A DNA stretch of 64,000 nucleotides, taken from contig JBLIOI010000007.1 in NCBI GenBank assembly GCA_047639675.1, positions 1 to 64,000 on the forward strand, in the 5' to 3' direction. The notes under the pieces were generated by a model. That model was not told where the DNA came from. It was given only the letters and a program-made list of their open reading frames with translations, and searched no databases. Below, in pieces: positions 9,734 through 17,722 of the stretch; positions within the stretch are counted from its first letter, which is position 1, and each line of letters starts with the position of its first letter. A program made the position numbers and the translations under genes. The DNA comes from JABACD01 sp047639675. GTDB lineage: Bacteria; Planctomycetota; UBA1135; GCA-002686595.

Positions 9734-9994
9734 ATGGATATGGAACCCGAACAACTTGCCGCTTTTCTCACCATCGGTGCCGTCGCCGGTTGGCTCGCCG
9801 GACAGCTTTCAAAAGGTGGAGGTTTTGGACTCGTCCGGAACATCATCCTCGGCGTCCTCGGTGCGGTCGTGGGCGGCTGGCTATTCGGCGTCCTTGAAAT
9901 CGAAGTTGGCGGCAAATGGCTCGGCCCAATCGTGACTGCTACGGCAGGAGCGTTGGTGCTTGTGTTCGGTCTCGGACTGTTGAAGAAGAAGTAA
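9734..9994 (+). CDS. GlsB/YeaQ/YmgE-family small membrane protein
   Basis: An 86-residue, glycine-rich inner-membrane protein with three predicted helices. The text IGAVAGWLAGQLSKGGGFGLVRNIILGVLGAVVGGWLF is typical of the transglycosylase-associated/GlsB family, which is linked to stress responses but has no known enzymatic role. It ends in LKKK. It is transcribed alone, divergent from the repeat-protein gene and convergent with the beta-helix gene, with a hairpin right over its stop codon. Family call is strong; function is not established. Confidence 0.85.
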   Translation: MDMEPEQLAAFLTIGAVAGWLAGQLSKGGGFGLVRNIILGVLGAVVGGWLFGVLEIEVGGKWLGPIVTATAGALVLVFGLGLLKKK

Positions 9995-10019
9995 TACGCC
10001 GCCTTCCGGCGCATTACTT
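9989..10019. terminator. Hairpin between convergent genes
   Basis: Arms AAGTAATACGCCG (9989-10001) and CGGCGCATTACTT (10007-10019) pair with one mismatch around a five-base loop. It covers the TAA of the small membrane protein and the stop region of the facing beta-helix gene, so it probably acts on both transcripts. Confidence 0.6.
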
Positions 10020-11289
10020 ACGGGCACTCGTCAGGCACCAGGTTCTCATCGATGTCGGCCCTCGTCCCGGCAATGATCTCGAGGTAGTCATTGATTCCGT
10101 TGTTGTTGCAGTCTGGTCCCGTCACGGGGTCCAGGGGCAACAGGTGACGAACTCCGGACAACCAGCGTGAACCTTGTCCAACTGCCAAGCCTTGAATAGC
10201 TACGGGAGCCGGTGAGAGCGGCGCGGCGATGGCCGAGAAATCGAGGGGAACCATCAAGTTGCCGGATGCCGGGAGCACTCCGCTTTGGGTTGGTAACGGA
10301 AAAGCCACATCCAGCAACTGGACTCCTATCGGGAGCAACCAACGGAACTTGGGCGCCAAAGATGTCAATGCCCACAGCCCGTCACCAGTGCTGCCTGCGA
10401 AGACCAGATCGCCGGGACTCGCCCATGAGGCAACTGTATCTGTCAAAGCGCTGCGCGCGGCGCCGGAGAGCTGATTGATCGTTCCCGCGCCGCTTACGCC
10501 GGCCGGCCCCGAGAAGAGGCAGTCTCTGTAGTCGAAGCCGCTCGGGGATTCCACGAAGATCCCGGAGTGCGGATATCCAGGCTCGCTAGCGATGTCGGAA
10601 CCCGACGCGTAGGCCGTGGACCCACGCAAATAGATACCGTATCTCCAATCCTGTTGGTCGTTGTCTTCTTGACCGCCACGAACCAAACACTTATTCAGAG
10701 TGATCGTGGAGTTCACAGAATAGATCCCGTGGCCGCCCTGCCCGAGACCCCATCCACAGCATTCATCTGTGTAGAGACCCGCCCCTCCAAAGAGGCTGCA
10801 GTTCGAAAACGCAACCTGATCGGAATCGTGAATCCGAGCGCCATCTTCGCCGCTGTAGTAGTAACAATTGAGAGTCAATACACTCTCCTGAGCAGCCTTA
10901 AATTCGCAGTCCTGGAAGTAGACGTAGCCGCGATTTGTATAGAGATACAGAGCCCTCTTGGGATTGAAGCTCGTTGCGATTTCTACATCGATTCCGCTGA
11001 CGATGACGCGTTCCCCGAGGTCAATACCAACCACGCTGAGAGTGCCGTGCACAATGACGGAAGCTGATGGCATGGCAAAAACCGAGAGGGGCTTGTCGAT
11101 CACGAATCCAGCGTAGGATCCATTGCCCACCAGTAGCACATCTCCTGGCGCCGCGGCGTCAACGGCAGCTTAGAGATCTCCATGAACGGTCGGGTTAGCA
11201 CCCGAGATGTTGTGAATGGTTTGACCTGATACTGCGCTTGCGAAAATAGGAAGGGCGAGCAAGGTCATGGCCATCTTGAGATTCAGCAT
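10018..11289 (-). pseudogene. Secreted right-handed beta-helix protein interrupted by an in-frame TAA
   Basis: The natural start is the ATG at 11287-11289, giving a clear signal peptide (MLNLKMAMTLLALPIFASA, then VSGQ). After residue 39 (PTVHGDL) a TAA at 11170-11172 interrupts the frame, and the same frame continues at once with AAVDAAAPGDVLLVGNGSY, the usual N-terminal strand-turn text of parallel beta-helix proteins (D-L-x-A-A-V-x-A-A-x-P-G-D). A single C-to-T change (CAA to TAA) explains the stop. The remaining 373 codons are intact and contain repeated short beta-strand turns (YFQDCEF, VAFSNCSLFGG, ITLNKCLVRGG), ending in a region like a calcium-binding dockerin-style tail (DCNNNGINDYLEIIAG). 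This may be a recent nonsense mutation, a sequencing error, or a truncated live gene starting at GTG 11139, which would lack an export signal. Confidence 0.7.
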
Positions 11290-11402
11290 GTGATCCTTCT
11301 TGAGGGCGGGCGAACGAGGTCGTGACCTGCGACTCGCACATTCAACGCCCGATTCACACGTTGCGATACCAACGTGGGGTCACATCTACAGGACGAAGGC
11401 TC

Positions 11403-12134
11403 CTAGCCCCTCGCCCTAGCGACCATGAGCACCCCAACTCGTTGCACCCCTGCGCGGCGCAAGGTACGCGCGCACTCGGAAGCTGTAGCACCTGACGTCA
11501 ACACATCATCAACAAGCCAGATCTGCGCACCTTCCAGTTTTTGGCGATGGCGCTTGCGGGTTTCAAAGACTCCCGCAACATTCGCCCGGCGGGAAACGCT
11601 TCCGGCGGTGCCTTGGGGAGCACTCCATCGCTTGCGCTTCAGTGCGCGCACGAGCGGAAGGTCTAATTCTTGGGCTACCGAACGTGCCAAGAGTAGGGCT
11701 TGATCATAGCCGCGCTCGAAATGGCGCAAGGGGTGCAAGGGGACTGGCACGATCAACACTCGCTCGGCCTTGGCCGGATGCTCGGCTCTCCAGACCTGCG
11801 CCATGGCACGTCCCAATAGAGCCGCCAGCTCGCTACGTCCGCCGTGCTTGAGCGCCAAGACCCAATCGCGCAGTGGACTCGACCCGTGGTAGTCGCCCAC
11901 AGCAAGCGACATTTGAAAGCCCGGCGGTTTGCAAGCGCACTTATCACAACGAAAGCCTGCGGGCAGGCTTGGCGCGAGTCGGCACGCGCAGCGACCACAA
12001 CGCGGTACGTTCACCTCAATCTCTAATCGATGGCTCGCGCAAGGGCCGAGTGCGTGTACACCAATCCCACAAACCAGGCAACGGCGTGGAAAGATCGCGT
12101 CGAGAAAACAACAGAGTGGTGTAGGGCTCCCCAT
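11403..12134 (-). CDS. ComF-family phosphoribosyltransferase-like protein
   Basis: About 243 residues with the ComF layout: an N-terminal double zinc-finger region (CLVCG near the start, then CGRC and CDKC) and a C-terminal PRTase-like domain with the signature VWLVDD-type motif IWLVDDVLTSGATASECA. The block GYDQALLLARSVAQELDLPL is also typical. In naturally competent bacteria ComF acts in the cytoplasm in DNA uptake; in most other lineages its role is unproven. The frame begins with TTG at 12149; the ATG at 12134 (MGSPTPLCC) is preferred. The gene follows the membrane-protein gene on the same strand by about 70 bases and may share its transcript. Confidence 0.88.
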   Translation of the reverse strand: MGSPTPLCCFLDAIFPRRCLVCGIGVHALGPCASHRLEIEVNVPRCGRCACRLAPSLPAGFRCDKCACKPPGFQMSLAVGDYHGSSPLRDWVLALKHGGRSELAALLGRAMAQVWRAEHPAKAERVLIVPVPLHPLRHFERGYDQALLLARSVAQELDLPLVRALKRKRWSAPQGTAGSVSRRANVAGVFETRKRHRQKLEGAQIWLVDDVLTSGATASECARTLRRAGVQRVGVLMVARARG

Positions 12135-12207
12135 GAATACAGGGCCCAAGAACTCTATTCGCGCGCCCTATCTACCAGGACGATCGGCGCGCGCGTTGGT
12201 CACCGCT

Positions 12208-12825
12208 CTAGGCGATGCCTTCTTCTAACTCTGCTTCCTCTTCCGCAGTCGTGCCACGTGCAGCACGCGGGAGCTCGGGTCCGCAGGCAACCAAGCGCAG
12301 GCGCGCCACGTACGACTCAACGGTGTCGTCTTCGTGTGCGGTCAAGCCAAACAGCTCACCAACTTCGCGGGCCAAGGAGAGGTCCGCCTCGAAGTCCGGC
12401 GGACTCGTGCGGAAGTACTCGCGCACATAGGTACGGAATGCGCGCAGTGACCACCACCAGCTGGCAAGCAAGAGGAGCACTGCGAGTACCACGACAATCC
12501 CAATCCACATGGCGGGGAATTCTTTCTCAACACCAATCGGCAGGGGCTTGTAGTGCCCGAGCAATTGCATGCCGAAGCCGCCCAACAAGAATCCAAATCC
12601 AACGTTCACCTGTACGCGGTGAAATATGTACTCGCGAATGTTGCGCAGTTGCTGAACTTCACTTCCAAAGCGCTCGATCACAAGTTGCCGCGGGTGGCGG
12701 AACAAGATCGAGTTGGCCAGCAGGAAGGAGCCAACAATTGCCAATACCAAGCCTATGCCCATCCAGTCCGGGTGAGCGAGGGCGCTCTCGTCCATGAGGA
12801 GAGCTGTTCTTGCGAGGAGGATCAT
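12208..12825 (-). CDS. Hypothetical membrane protein
   Basis: About 205 residues; not recognised as a named family. It has a hydrophobic segment at about residues 22-42 (MGIGLVLAIVGSFLLANSIL), a second hydrophobic region near residue 75-90 (VGFGFLLGGFGMQLLG) and a third near 105-125 (MWIGIVVVLAVLLLLASWWW), followed by an acidic cytoplasmic tail (TAEEEAELEEGIA). Start could also be the ATG at 12795. It is divergent from gatC with a 223-base gap that holds a good promoter for gatC. Function cannot be inferred beyond membrane location. Confidence 0.65.
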   Translation of the reverse strand: MILLARTALLMDESALAHPDWMGIGLVLAIVGSFLLANSILFRHPRQLVIERFGSEVQQLRNIREYIFHRVQVNVGFGFLLGGFGMQLLGHYKPLPIGVEKEFPAMWIGIVVVLAVLLLLASWWWSLRAFRTYVREYFRTSPPDFEADLSLAREVGELFGLTAHEDDTVESYVARLRLVACGPELPRAARGTTAEEEAELEEGIA

Positions 12826-12881
12826 CGTGCCGGGAAAGTAGATTGGAGAGGGCTCTGACGCAAGGGCCAGTCTTGCGAGGT

Positions 12882-12909
12882 TTGCACGTAATCCTCACAA
12901 AACGATAAT
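12882..12909 (+). promoter_or_regulatory. Sigma-70-like promoter for gatCAB
   Basis: A TTGCAC (12882-12887) is followed after 16 bases by GATAAT (12904-12909); TAATAT at 12906-12911 gives an alternative 18-base spacing. It lies about 140 bases upstream of gatC, leaving a long untranslated leader, and no other good candidate is nearer. Confidence 0.5.
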
Positions 12910-13048
12910 ATCTGACCCCGACCCCGCCCTGTAGCGCCTTCCAGGGAGTTCTAGCTCTGGTTCGCAGCCGGGAGTTGCGTAGAATCCTCGACTCAAAGGG
13001 GGCAATCGTTCCCCTAACTGCCTCACCGCCCTGGCCCTCCGCCGCCCC

Positions 13049-13348
13049 ATGTCCGACCCCAAATTGGAGCTTTTGAAGAAAACCGCCGAACTGGCGCGCC
13101 TTCAGCTCTCCGACGCCGAAGCCCAGTCCCTCGCGCCGCAATTCGATGCGATCCTGGAACACTTTGAGGTCCTGTCACAAGTCGATGTGGAAGGTGTCGA
13201 ACCCACCTTTGGCGCCTTCGGGTTACTCGATGTGAAGCGTCCCGACGTTCCCCATGAATCGGGGCCCTTCGATGCTCTGCTCGATAACTCACCGGACAGG
13301 CACGACGAACACTTCGGTGTACCGAAAGTCATTGGAGGTGCAGAATGA
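13049..13348 (+). CDS. gatC: Asp/Glu-tRNA(Asn/Gln) amidotransferase subunit C
   Basis: A 99-residue GatC, the small subunit that wraps round GatA and GatB and stabilises the heterotrimer in the cytoplasm. The text KKTAELARLQLSDAEAQSL and the following FDAILEHFEVLSQVDVEGV match the family, including the usual V-E-P-T proline-rich segment after it. Its stop overlaps the gatA start in an ATGA junction, so the three subunits gatC-gatA-gatB form one coupled operon in the common order. Presence of the complete complex suggests Gln-tRNA and/or Asn-tRNA are made by amidation of misacylated tRNA. Confidence 0.93.
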   Translation: MSDPKLELLKKTAELARLQLSDAEAQSLAPQFDAILEHFEVLSQVDVEGVEPTFGAFGLLDVKRPDVPHESGPFDALLDNSPDRHDEHFGVPKVIGGAE

Positions 13349-14847
13349 GCGCGGACATTTCGGGCTCGTCGCCCTTGCAGCTCTCCGCGTGGGAACTCCG
13401 CGACAAGGTGGTTGCGGGCGACTTCACCCCACTCGAAGTTGTCGACGCTCACTTGCAGCACGCCGCGCAACTCGGCAAAGAACTAGGCGCCTTTCAATCC
13501 ATCGATGCTGAAGGTGCGCGCAGTCGCGCGAGCGAACTTCAAGCCGCTCGCGATGCGGGCGACACACCTGGGCCTTTGTTCGGTGTGCCGATCGCACTCA
13601 AAGCCAATATGTGTTTGGCGGGTAGTGAAGCCAACTGCGGCAGCCAAATTCTGGCGGGCTACAAGGCGCCTTACACCGCGACCTTCGTACAGCGGGCGCT
13701 GGACGCCGGCGCGATTCCCTTCGGCATCACCGAGATGGACGAATTTGCCATGGGCTCATCCGGCGAGAATTCATCCTACGGATGTTCGCGCAACCCGTGG
13801 GACACAACGCGCACCGCTGGCGGTTCGTCAAGCGGCAGCGCCGTCGCCGTCGCTGCGGGGCTCGCTCCAATTTCATTGGGTTCCGACACCGGCGGTTCCG
13901 TTCGCCAACCGGCCGCCTTCTGCGGTATCTATGGTTTAAAGCCCACGTACGGCCGTGTGTCGCGTTATGGCTTGGTGGCTTTTGGTTCGTCCCTCGATCA
14001 AGTCAGCCCCTTTGCACGTACCGTGCGCGACTTGGAGATCATGCTCGAAGCAATTTCTGGTCATGACGTTCGGGACTCAACCAGCCTGCCCTTGAGTGCA
14101 TTCCAACCGGAGCGTTCCGACAGTCAGAGTGATCTCAAAGGGCTGCGCATTGGCGTACCCCAAGAGTACAGCGGCGATGGCGTCGACACGGGAGTCCGAG
14201 AAGCATGCGACGCAGCCCTTGCGCAATTCGAAGCGCTCGGCGCCGAACTCGTCCCGATTCAATTACCGCACACCAAATACGCGATCTCCACCTACTACGT
14301 GATCGCCACCGCCGAAGCTTCCAGCAACCTAGGCCGCTTCGATGGCAGCTTGTACGGCAAGCGCGACTTGGGCGACGGTAGCCTGCAAGGCATGTTCGCA
14401 GCGACACGCGATAGCGGTTTCGGCGACGAGGTCAAACGCCGCATCATGTTGGGCACCTACGTTCTCTCCGCGGGCTACTACGACGCGTGGTACGGCAAGG
14501 CACTCAAAGTCCGCACCTTATTGCGACAAGACTTTGAACAAGCCTTCGAGTCGGTTGACGTCATCGCTGGCCCGACTGCCCCCACCACGCCCTTCGCCCT
14601 CGGCGAACGAGTCTCCGATCCTTTGGCCATGTACCTCAGCGACATCTTTACTGTGCCCGCATCGCTAGCAGGCGTTCCTGCTCTAAGCTTGCCCGCTGGC
14701 TTCGCGAATGGCTTACCTGTTGGATTGCAACTGATCGGCCCGACGCTTTCGGAAGGCCGCCTCTTGCGCGTGGCCGCTGCTTTTGAACAAGCGACGACGC
14801 ATCACTCAAAGCAACCAGAACTAGCCTCAAAGGGAGGTGCCGTATGA
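13345..14847 (+). CDS. gatA: Asp/Glu-tRNA(Asn/Gln) amidotransferase subunit A
   Basis: A 500-residue amidase-signature protein that hydrolyses glutamine and channels ammonia to GatB for amidation of Glu-tRNA(Gln) or Asp-tRNA(Asn). The Ser-cisSer-Lys catalytic set aligns to K86 (IALKANMC), S161 (in GGSSSGSAVA) and S185 (in GSDTGGSVRQPA). Downstream text GLKPTYGRVSRYGLVAFGSS is diagnostic of GatA as against other amidases. Start is the ATG in the ATGA overlap with gatC, and the stop overlaps gatB in the same way. Length is normal for the family. Confidence 0.96.
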   Translation: MSADISGSSPLQLSAWELRDKVVAGDFTPLEVVDAHLQHAAQLGKELGAFQSIDAEGARSRASELQAARDAGDTPGPLFGVPIALKANMCLAGSEANCGSQILAGYKAPYTATFVQRALDAGAIPFGITEMDEFAMGSSGENSSYGCSRNPWDTTRTAGGSSSGSAVAVAAGLAPISLGSDTGGSVRQPAAFCGIYGLKPTYGRVSRYGLVAFGSSLDQVSPFARTVRDLEIMLEAISGHDVRDSTSLPLSAFQPERSDSQSDLKGLRIGVPQEYSGDGVDTGVREACDAALAQFEALGAELVPIQLPHTKYAISTYYVIATAEASSNLGRFDGSLYGKRDLGDGSLQGMFAATRDSGFGDEVKRRIMLGTYVLSAGYYDAWYGKALKVRTLLRQDFEQAFESVDVIAGPTAPTTPFALGERVSDPLAMYLSDIFTVPASLAGVPALSLPAGFANGLPVGLQLIGPTLSEGRLLRVAAAFEQATTHHSKQPELASKGGAV

Positions 14848-16340
14848 GCACGCAAAAGATCGCCGGCTTCACGCGCGAAGGTTCCGATTGGATTTCCGAA
14901 GCGACAGGTACCCGCTGGATCCCCGTCATTGGCTTGGAGGTGCACGCACAACTGCGCACGCGTACCAAACTCTTCTGTAGTTGTGAGAGCCGCTTCGCCG
15001 CTCCGCCGAACAGTTTGACCTGCCCCGTTTGTACGGGCCAGCCCGGAACCCTGCCGGTGCTCAACGCCGACGCCTTGGAACTCGCCGTGCGCGCCGCCCT
15101 GGCGGTCGGGGCCGAGATCAATCCGCTTTCCAAGTTTGATCGCAAGAATTACTTCTACTGCGACGTCCCGAAGAACTATCAGATCACCCAGTACGACGAG
15201 CCCTATTGCCGCGGCGGTTCGATCCGATTGGCATCGGGACGCACGGTGCGTCTGAACCGCATCCATATCGAAGAAGACGCGGGCAAATCGATTCACAACC
15301 AAGGCACCGCGACCCTTGTCGACCTCAACCGCGCCGGCGTGCCGCTAATCGAGTCTGTAACCGAAGCTGATCTCGACAACTCCGCCGACGCCGCCGCTTA
15401 TCTAACGGCTCTGCGCGAAATCCTCGTTTACTGCGGAGTTTCAAACGCGGACATGGAAAAGGGCGAGATGCGTTGCGACGTCAACATCTCCGTGCATCCC
15501 GCCGGTGAAGAGTGGCGCACCAAGGTCGAGATCAAGAACCTCAACTCAGTCTCCAACGTCATCGGATCCATCGAACACGAGATCCCGCGCCAAATCGCCG
15601 CCTGGGAAACCGGCGATCCCGCCCAGGCTCCTGTGCAGGAAACGCGCCTCTTTGACGTCGACAAGAACGCCACTCGCAGCATGCGCAAAAAGGAAGGGGA
15701 AGCCGATTACCGCTACTTCCCCGACCCGGACCTGCCCCCGCTCAGCGCTCCCGAGGCCTTCATTGAGGAGCAACGCAGCCTACTCCCCGAGTTGCCCGCC
15801 GCCCGCCGCGAACTCTATCAAGAGAGGATGGGACTCTCCGCCTACGACGCGGACGTGTTGACGGCGTCGCGCGACGTGTCCGACTTCTTTGAAGCTGTGG
15901 TCAAGCTCTGTAACGAACCCAAGGAAGCCGCCAACTGGATCTCCAACGAAATCCTACGCGCCCTATCCGGCGATGAATTCGAAGCTCAGCAGATCGACGA
16001 GTTGCCCCTCAAGCCCTTCGATTTATCCGAGTTGATCGGCCTCTCCACCAAAGGCGTCGTCAACAGCTCCGCCGCGCGCCAAGTGATGCGCGAGATGATG
16101 AAGACTGGTAAGGCAGCTGGGCAGTTGGTGATGGAACTGGGTCTTGAACAGGTTCAAGACGACGGACAGCTCGAAGTTTGGTGCCAGGAAGCCCTGGTCG
16201 GCCGAGAGTCCGTCATTGAGGACGTGCGCGCCGGCAACCACAAGGCGGTCGGCGCACTGATGGGCGCCGTGATGAAAGCATCGGGCGGGAAAGCCAACCC
16301 ACAGAAGACGCGCGAGATCCTGATTCGGCTCATCGGTTAG
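14844..16340 (+). CDS. gatB: Asp/Glu-tRNA(Asn/Gln) amidotransferase subunit B
   Basis: A 498-residue GatB, the kinase/transamidase subunit that activates the tRNA-bound carboxylate with ATP. Recognisable are the N-terminal VIGLEVHAQLRTRTKLFC, the cysteine pairs FCSC and CPVC (probable zinc site), the family signature MRCDVNISVHPAGEE followed by KVEIKNLNS, and EADYRYFPDPDLPP. The C-terminal YqeY-like helical tail ends GKANPQKTREILIRLIG. It is the last gene of the gatCAB operon. It is followed by a very long inverted repeat before the facing gene. Confidence 0.96.
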   Translation: MSTQKIAGFTREGSDWISEATGTRWIPVIGLEVHAQLRTRTKLFCSCESRFAAPPNSLTCPVCTGQPGTLPVLNADALELAVRAALAVGAEINPLSKFDRKNYFYCDVPKNYQITQYDEPYCRGGSIRLASGRTVRLNRIHIEEDAGKSIHNQGTATLVDLNRAGVPLIESVTEADLDNSADAAAYLTALREILVYCGVSNADMEKGEMRCDVNISVHPAGEEWRTKVEIKNLNSVSNVIGSIEHEIPRQIAAWETGDPAQAPVQETRLFDVDKNATRSMRKKEGEADYRYFPDPDLPPLSAPEAFIEEQRSLLPELPAARRELYQERMGLSAYDADVLTASRDVSDFFEAVVKLCNEPKEAANWISNEILRALSGDEFEAQQIDELPLKPFDLSELIGLSTKGVVNSSAARQVMREMMKTGKAAGQLVMELGLEQVQDDGQLEVWCQEALVGRESVIEDVRAGNHKAVGALMGAVMKASGGKANPQKTREILIRLIG

Positions 16341-16348
16341 CTTCGGCC

Positions 16349-16483
16349 GGAAGACGGCGGTACCGAGCGCGGGTAATCTCCGCCACCATCGCAACTGGCC
16401 CCAGGCCAGAATCCGGAGGACTCTGATCTGGGGCCAGTTGCGAAGGTGACGGAGACTGCCCGGGCTCGCTACCGCCGTCTTCC
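16349..16483. terminator. Large nested hairpin between convergent genes
   Basis: Outer arms GGAAGACGGCGGTA (16349-16362) and its exact complement at 16470-16483 enclose CGAGC/GCTCG, an imperfect stem near TCTCCG/CGGAGA, and a perfect 15-bp stem TCGCAACTGGCCCCA (16389-16403) with its complement at 16429-16443. The 25-base loop lies at 16404-16428. Almost the whole gatB-to-16499 gap is this one structure. It may stop transcription in both directions, or be a palindromic mobile repeat. Confidence 0.6.
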
Positions 16484-16498
16484 AATTGTCGTCGCCGC

Positions 16499-17563
16499 TT
16501 ATTCGTCGTCGCCGCCTTTGACTACGAGTTCCCAAGCAGCTTCGCCGGAGATCTCTGCGGAGAGTTCCATCGAGTGGGACTGACCAGCCATGTCCATCTC
16601 GCCTTCCATGTCCATGAAAGTCGTAACGTCGGTGCTCATCTCAAAACCCTGTACATGGGAACCTCGCAGGTTCCAGAGCAAGGTGCCTTCACCTTCCATC
16701 TCGAGCCCGATGGTTGCTGTCAGACTGACTTCCAAGCCTTGCTCACCGGCCTGAAGGTCGATCACGCTCTGGATCACGTCGGAGAGGTCGAGGCTCGCCT
16801 CGCTTTCAAACTTGAAGGTGATAACGCCAACGTTGACACCATCCTCGTCACGCGATCCGGCGTAGGTACAGGTGATCGCGAAATCGCCGAAGGCCTCAGC
16901 CATCTGCTCCTCCATGGCTTCCTCGACGAGTTCCGTAATCTCTTCTGCGTTCTCGTCCTCTCCACCACCGAGGTCAGCGGGCATGCCGCCAGGGAAGAAG
17001 ATATTCCCCAGGTCGTCGCCAGAGACTTCCCATGTGTCGCCTTCGGAGACTTCGCCGTCAGGCAAGAGGGCGAGGAAGTCCATGTCGACCTCTAGGTTCT
17101 CAAGCACGTCTTCGTTGCCTTCGCTTTCGTGGAAAGACTTGATGTACTCGTCGGCTTCGCCGTCCCAAACAAAGGCAACCGTCGAGTCTTCGAGTTCAGC
17201 GAAGTCATCGACTGACTCCGGCTCGCTCTCAGGTCCAGCCTCAAGGGTCAGCTCGTCGTAGGTGCGGTGCAATACAGACTGACGACCCTCTCTGGTCTTC
17301 ACGTAATCATCGGTAACGCCAACCAAAGCGGTGACCATCATGCCTTCTTCCATGGCAGCCCCCAGCATCTCGGCGGGAAGCTCCTGGCCGTCAACAACCA
17401 CGTTGAGGTCGTCGACGTAGAAAGTAGCTTCCAAGCTCAGCTCTTTGGAAACTGTGGCGCCTTCTGCGGGGCTGAAAGAAACCTTGTCTTCGCGGCTCGC
17501 GAAAGCGAGAAGCGGAAGGACGATCAGAGGCAGGGCGACGGAAAGCGTCTTCGTAATGTTCAT
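16499..17563 (-). CDS. Secreted acidic protein of unknown function
   Basis: About 354 residues, not recognised. The frame extends to 17617, but the ATG at 17561-17563 gives a clean signal peptide (MNITKTLSVALPLIVLPLLA, then FASRED), so this start is chosen. The mature part is strongly acidic with few basic residues, containing a Glu-rich central stretch (about residues 185-215) and repeated beta-like segments such as LEVSLTATIGLEMEGEGTLLW and SMELSAEISGEAAWEL. It probably folds in the periplasm or is surface-exposed. It is separated from guaA by 159 bases with a hairpin and so is probably a single-gene unit. Confidence 0.7.
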   Translation of the reverse strand: MNITKTLSVALPLIVLPLLAFASREDKVSFSPAEGATVSKELSLEATFYVDDLNVVVDGQELPAEMLGAAMEEGMMVTALVGVTDDYVKTREGRQSVLHRTYDELTLEAGPESEPESVDDFAELEDSTVAFVWDGEADEYIKSFHESEGNEDVLENLEVDMDFLALLPDGEVSEGDTWEVSGDDLGNIFFPGGMPADLGGGEDENAEEITELVEEAMEEQMAEAFGDFAITCTYAGSRDEDGVNVGVITFKFESEASLDLSDVIQSVIDLQAGEQGLEVSLTATIGLEMEGEGTLLWNLRGSHVQGFEMSTDVTTFMDMEGEMDMAGQSHSMELSAEISGEAAWELVVKGGDDE

Positions 17564-17650
17564 CTGTTTTCTGAGGAGAGCTCTAGGGCTAGTTGAAGCA
17601 CCGGTTTGCCCTGGCAAGAGGGCGCACTGGCGGGGATTTCATTGGCACAA

Positions 17651-17669
17651 TAGCTCCCTTTCGGAGCTA
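17651..17669 (-). terminator. Hairpin downstream of guaA
   Basis: Perfect 7-bp inverted repeat TAGCTCC/GGAGCTA with a five-base loop, in the gap after the guaA stop codon. A short T-rich run follows on the minus strand. It probably ends the guaB-guaA transcript. Confidence 0.45.
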
Positions 17670-17722
17670 AGTGCCTGCCATTTCTGGCTGTCTTGAAGAG
17701 AAGTTGGGGCAAAAACCGGTCC

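Noticed and set aside
13049..16340. Genome-wide reassignment of TGA to an amino acid
   Set aside because: TGA is used as the real stop at many overlapping gene junctions (for example gatC-gatA and gatA-gatB), so it is a stop here in general.
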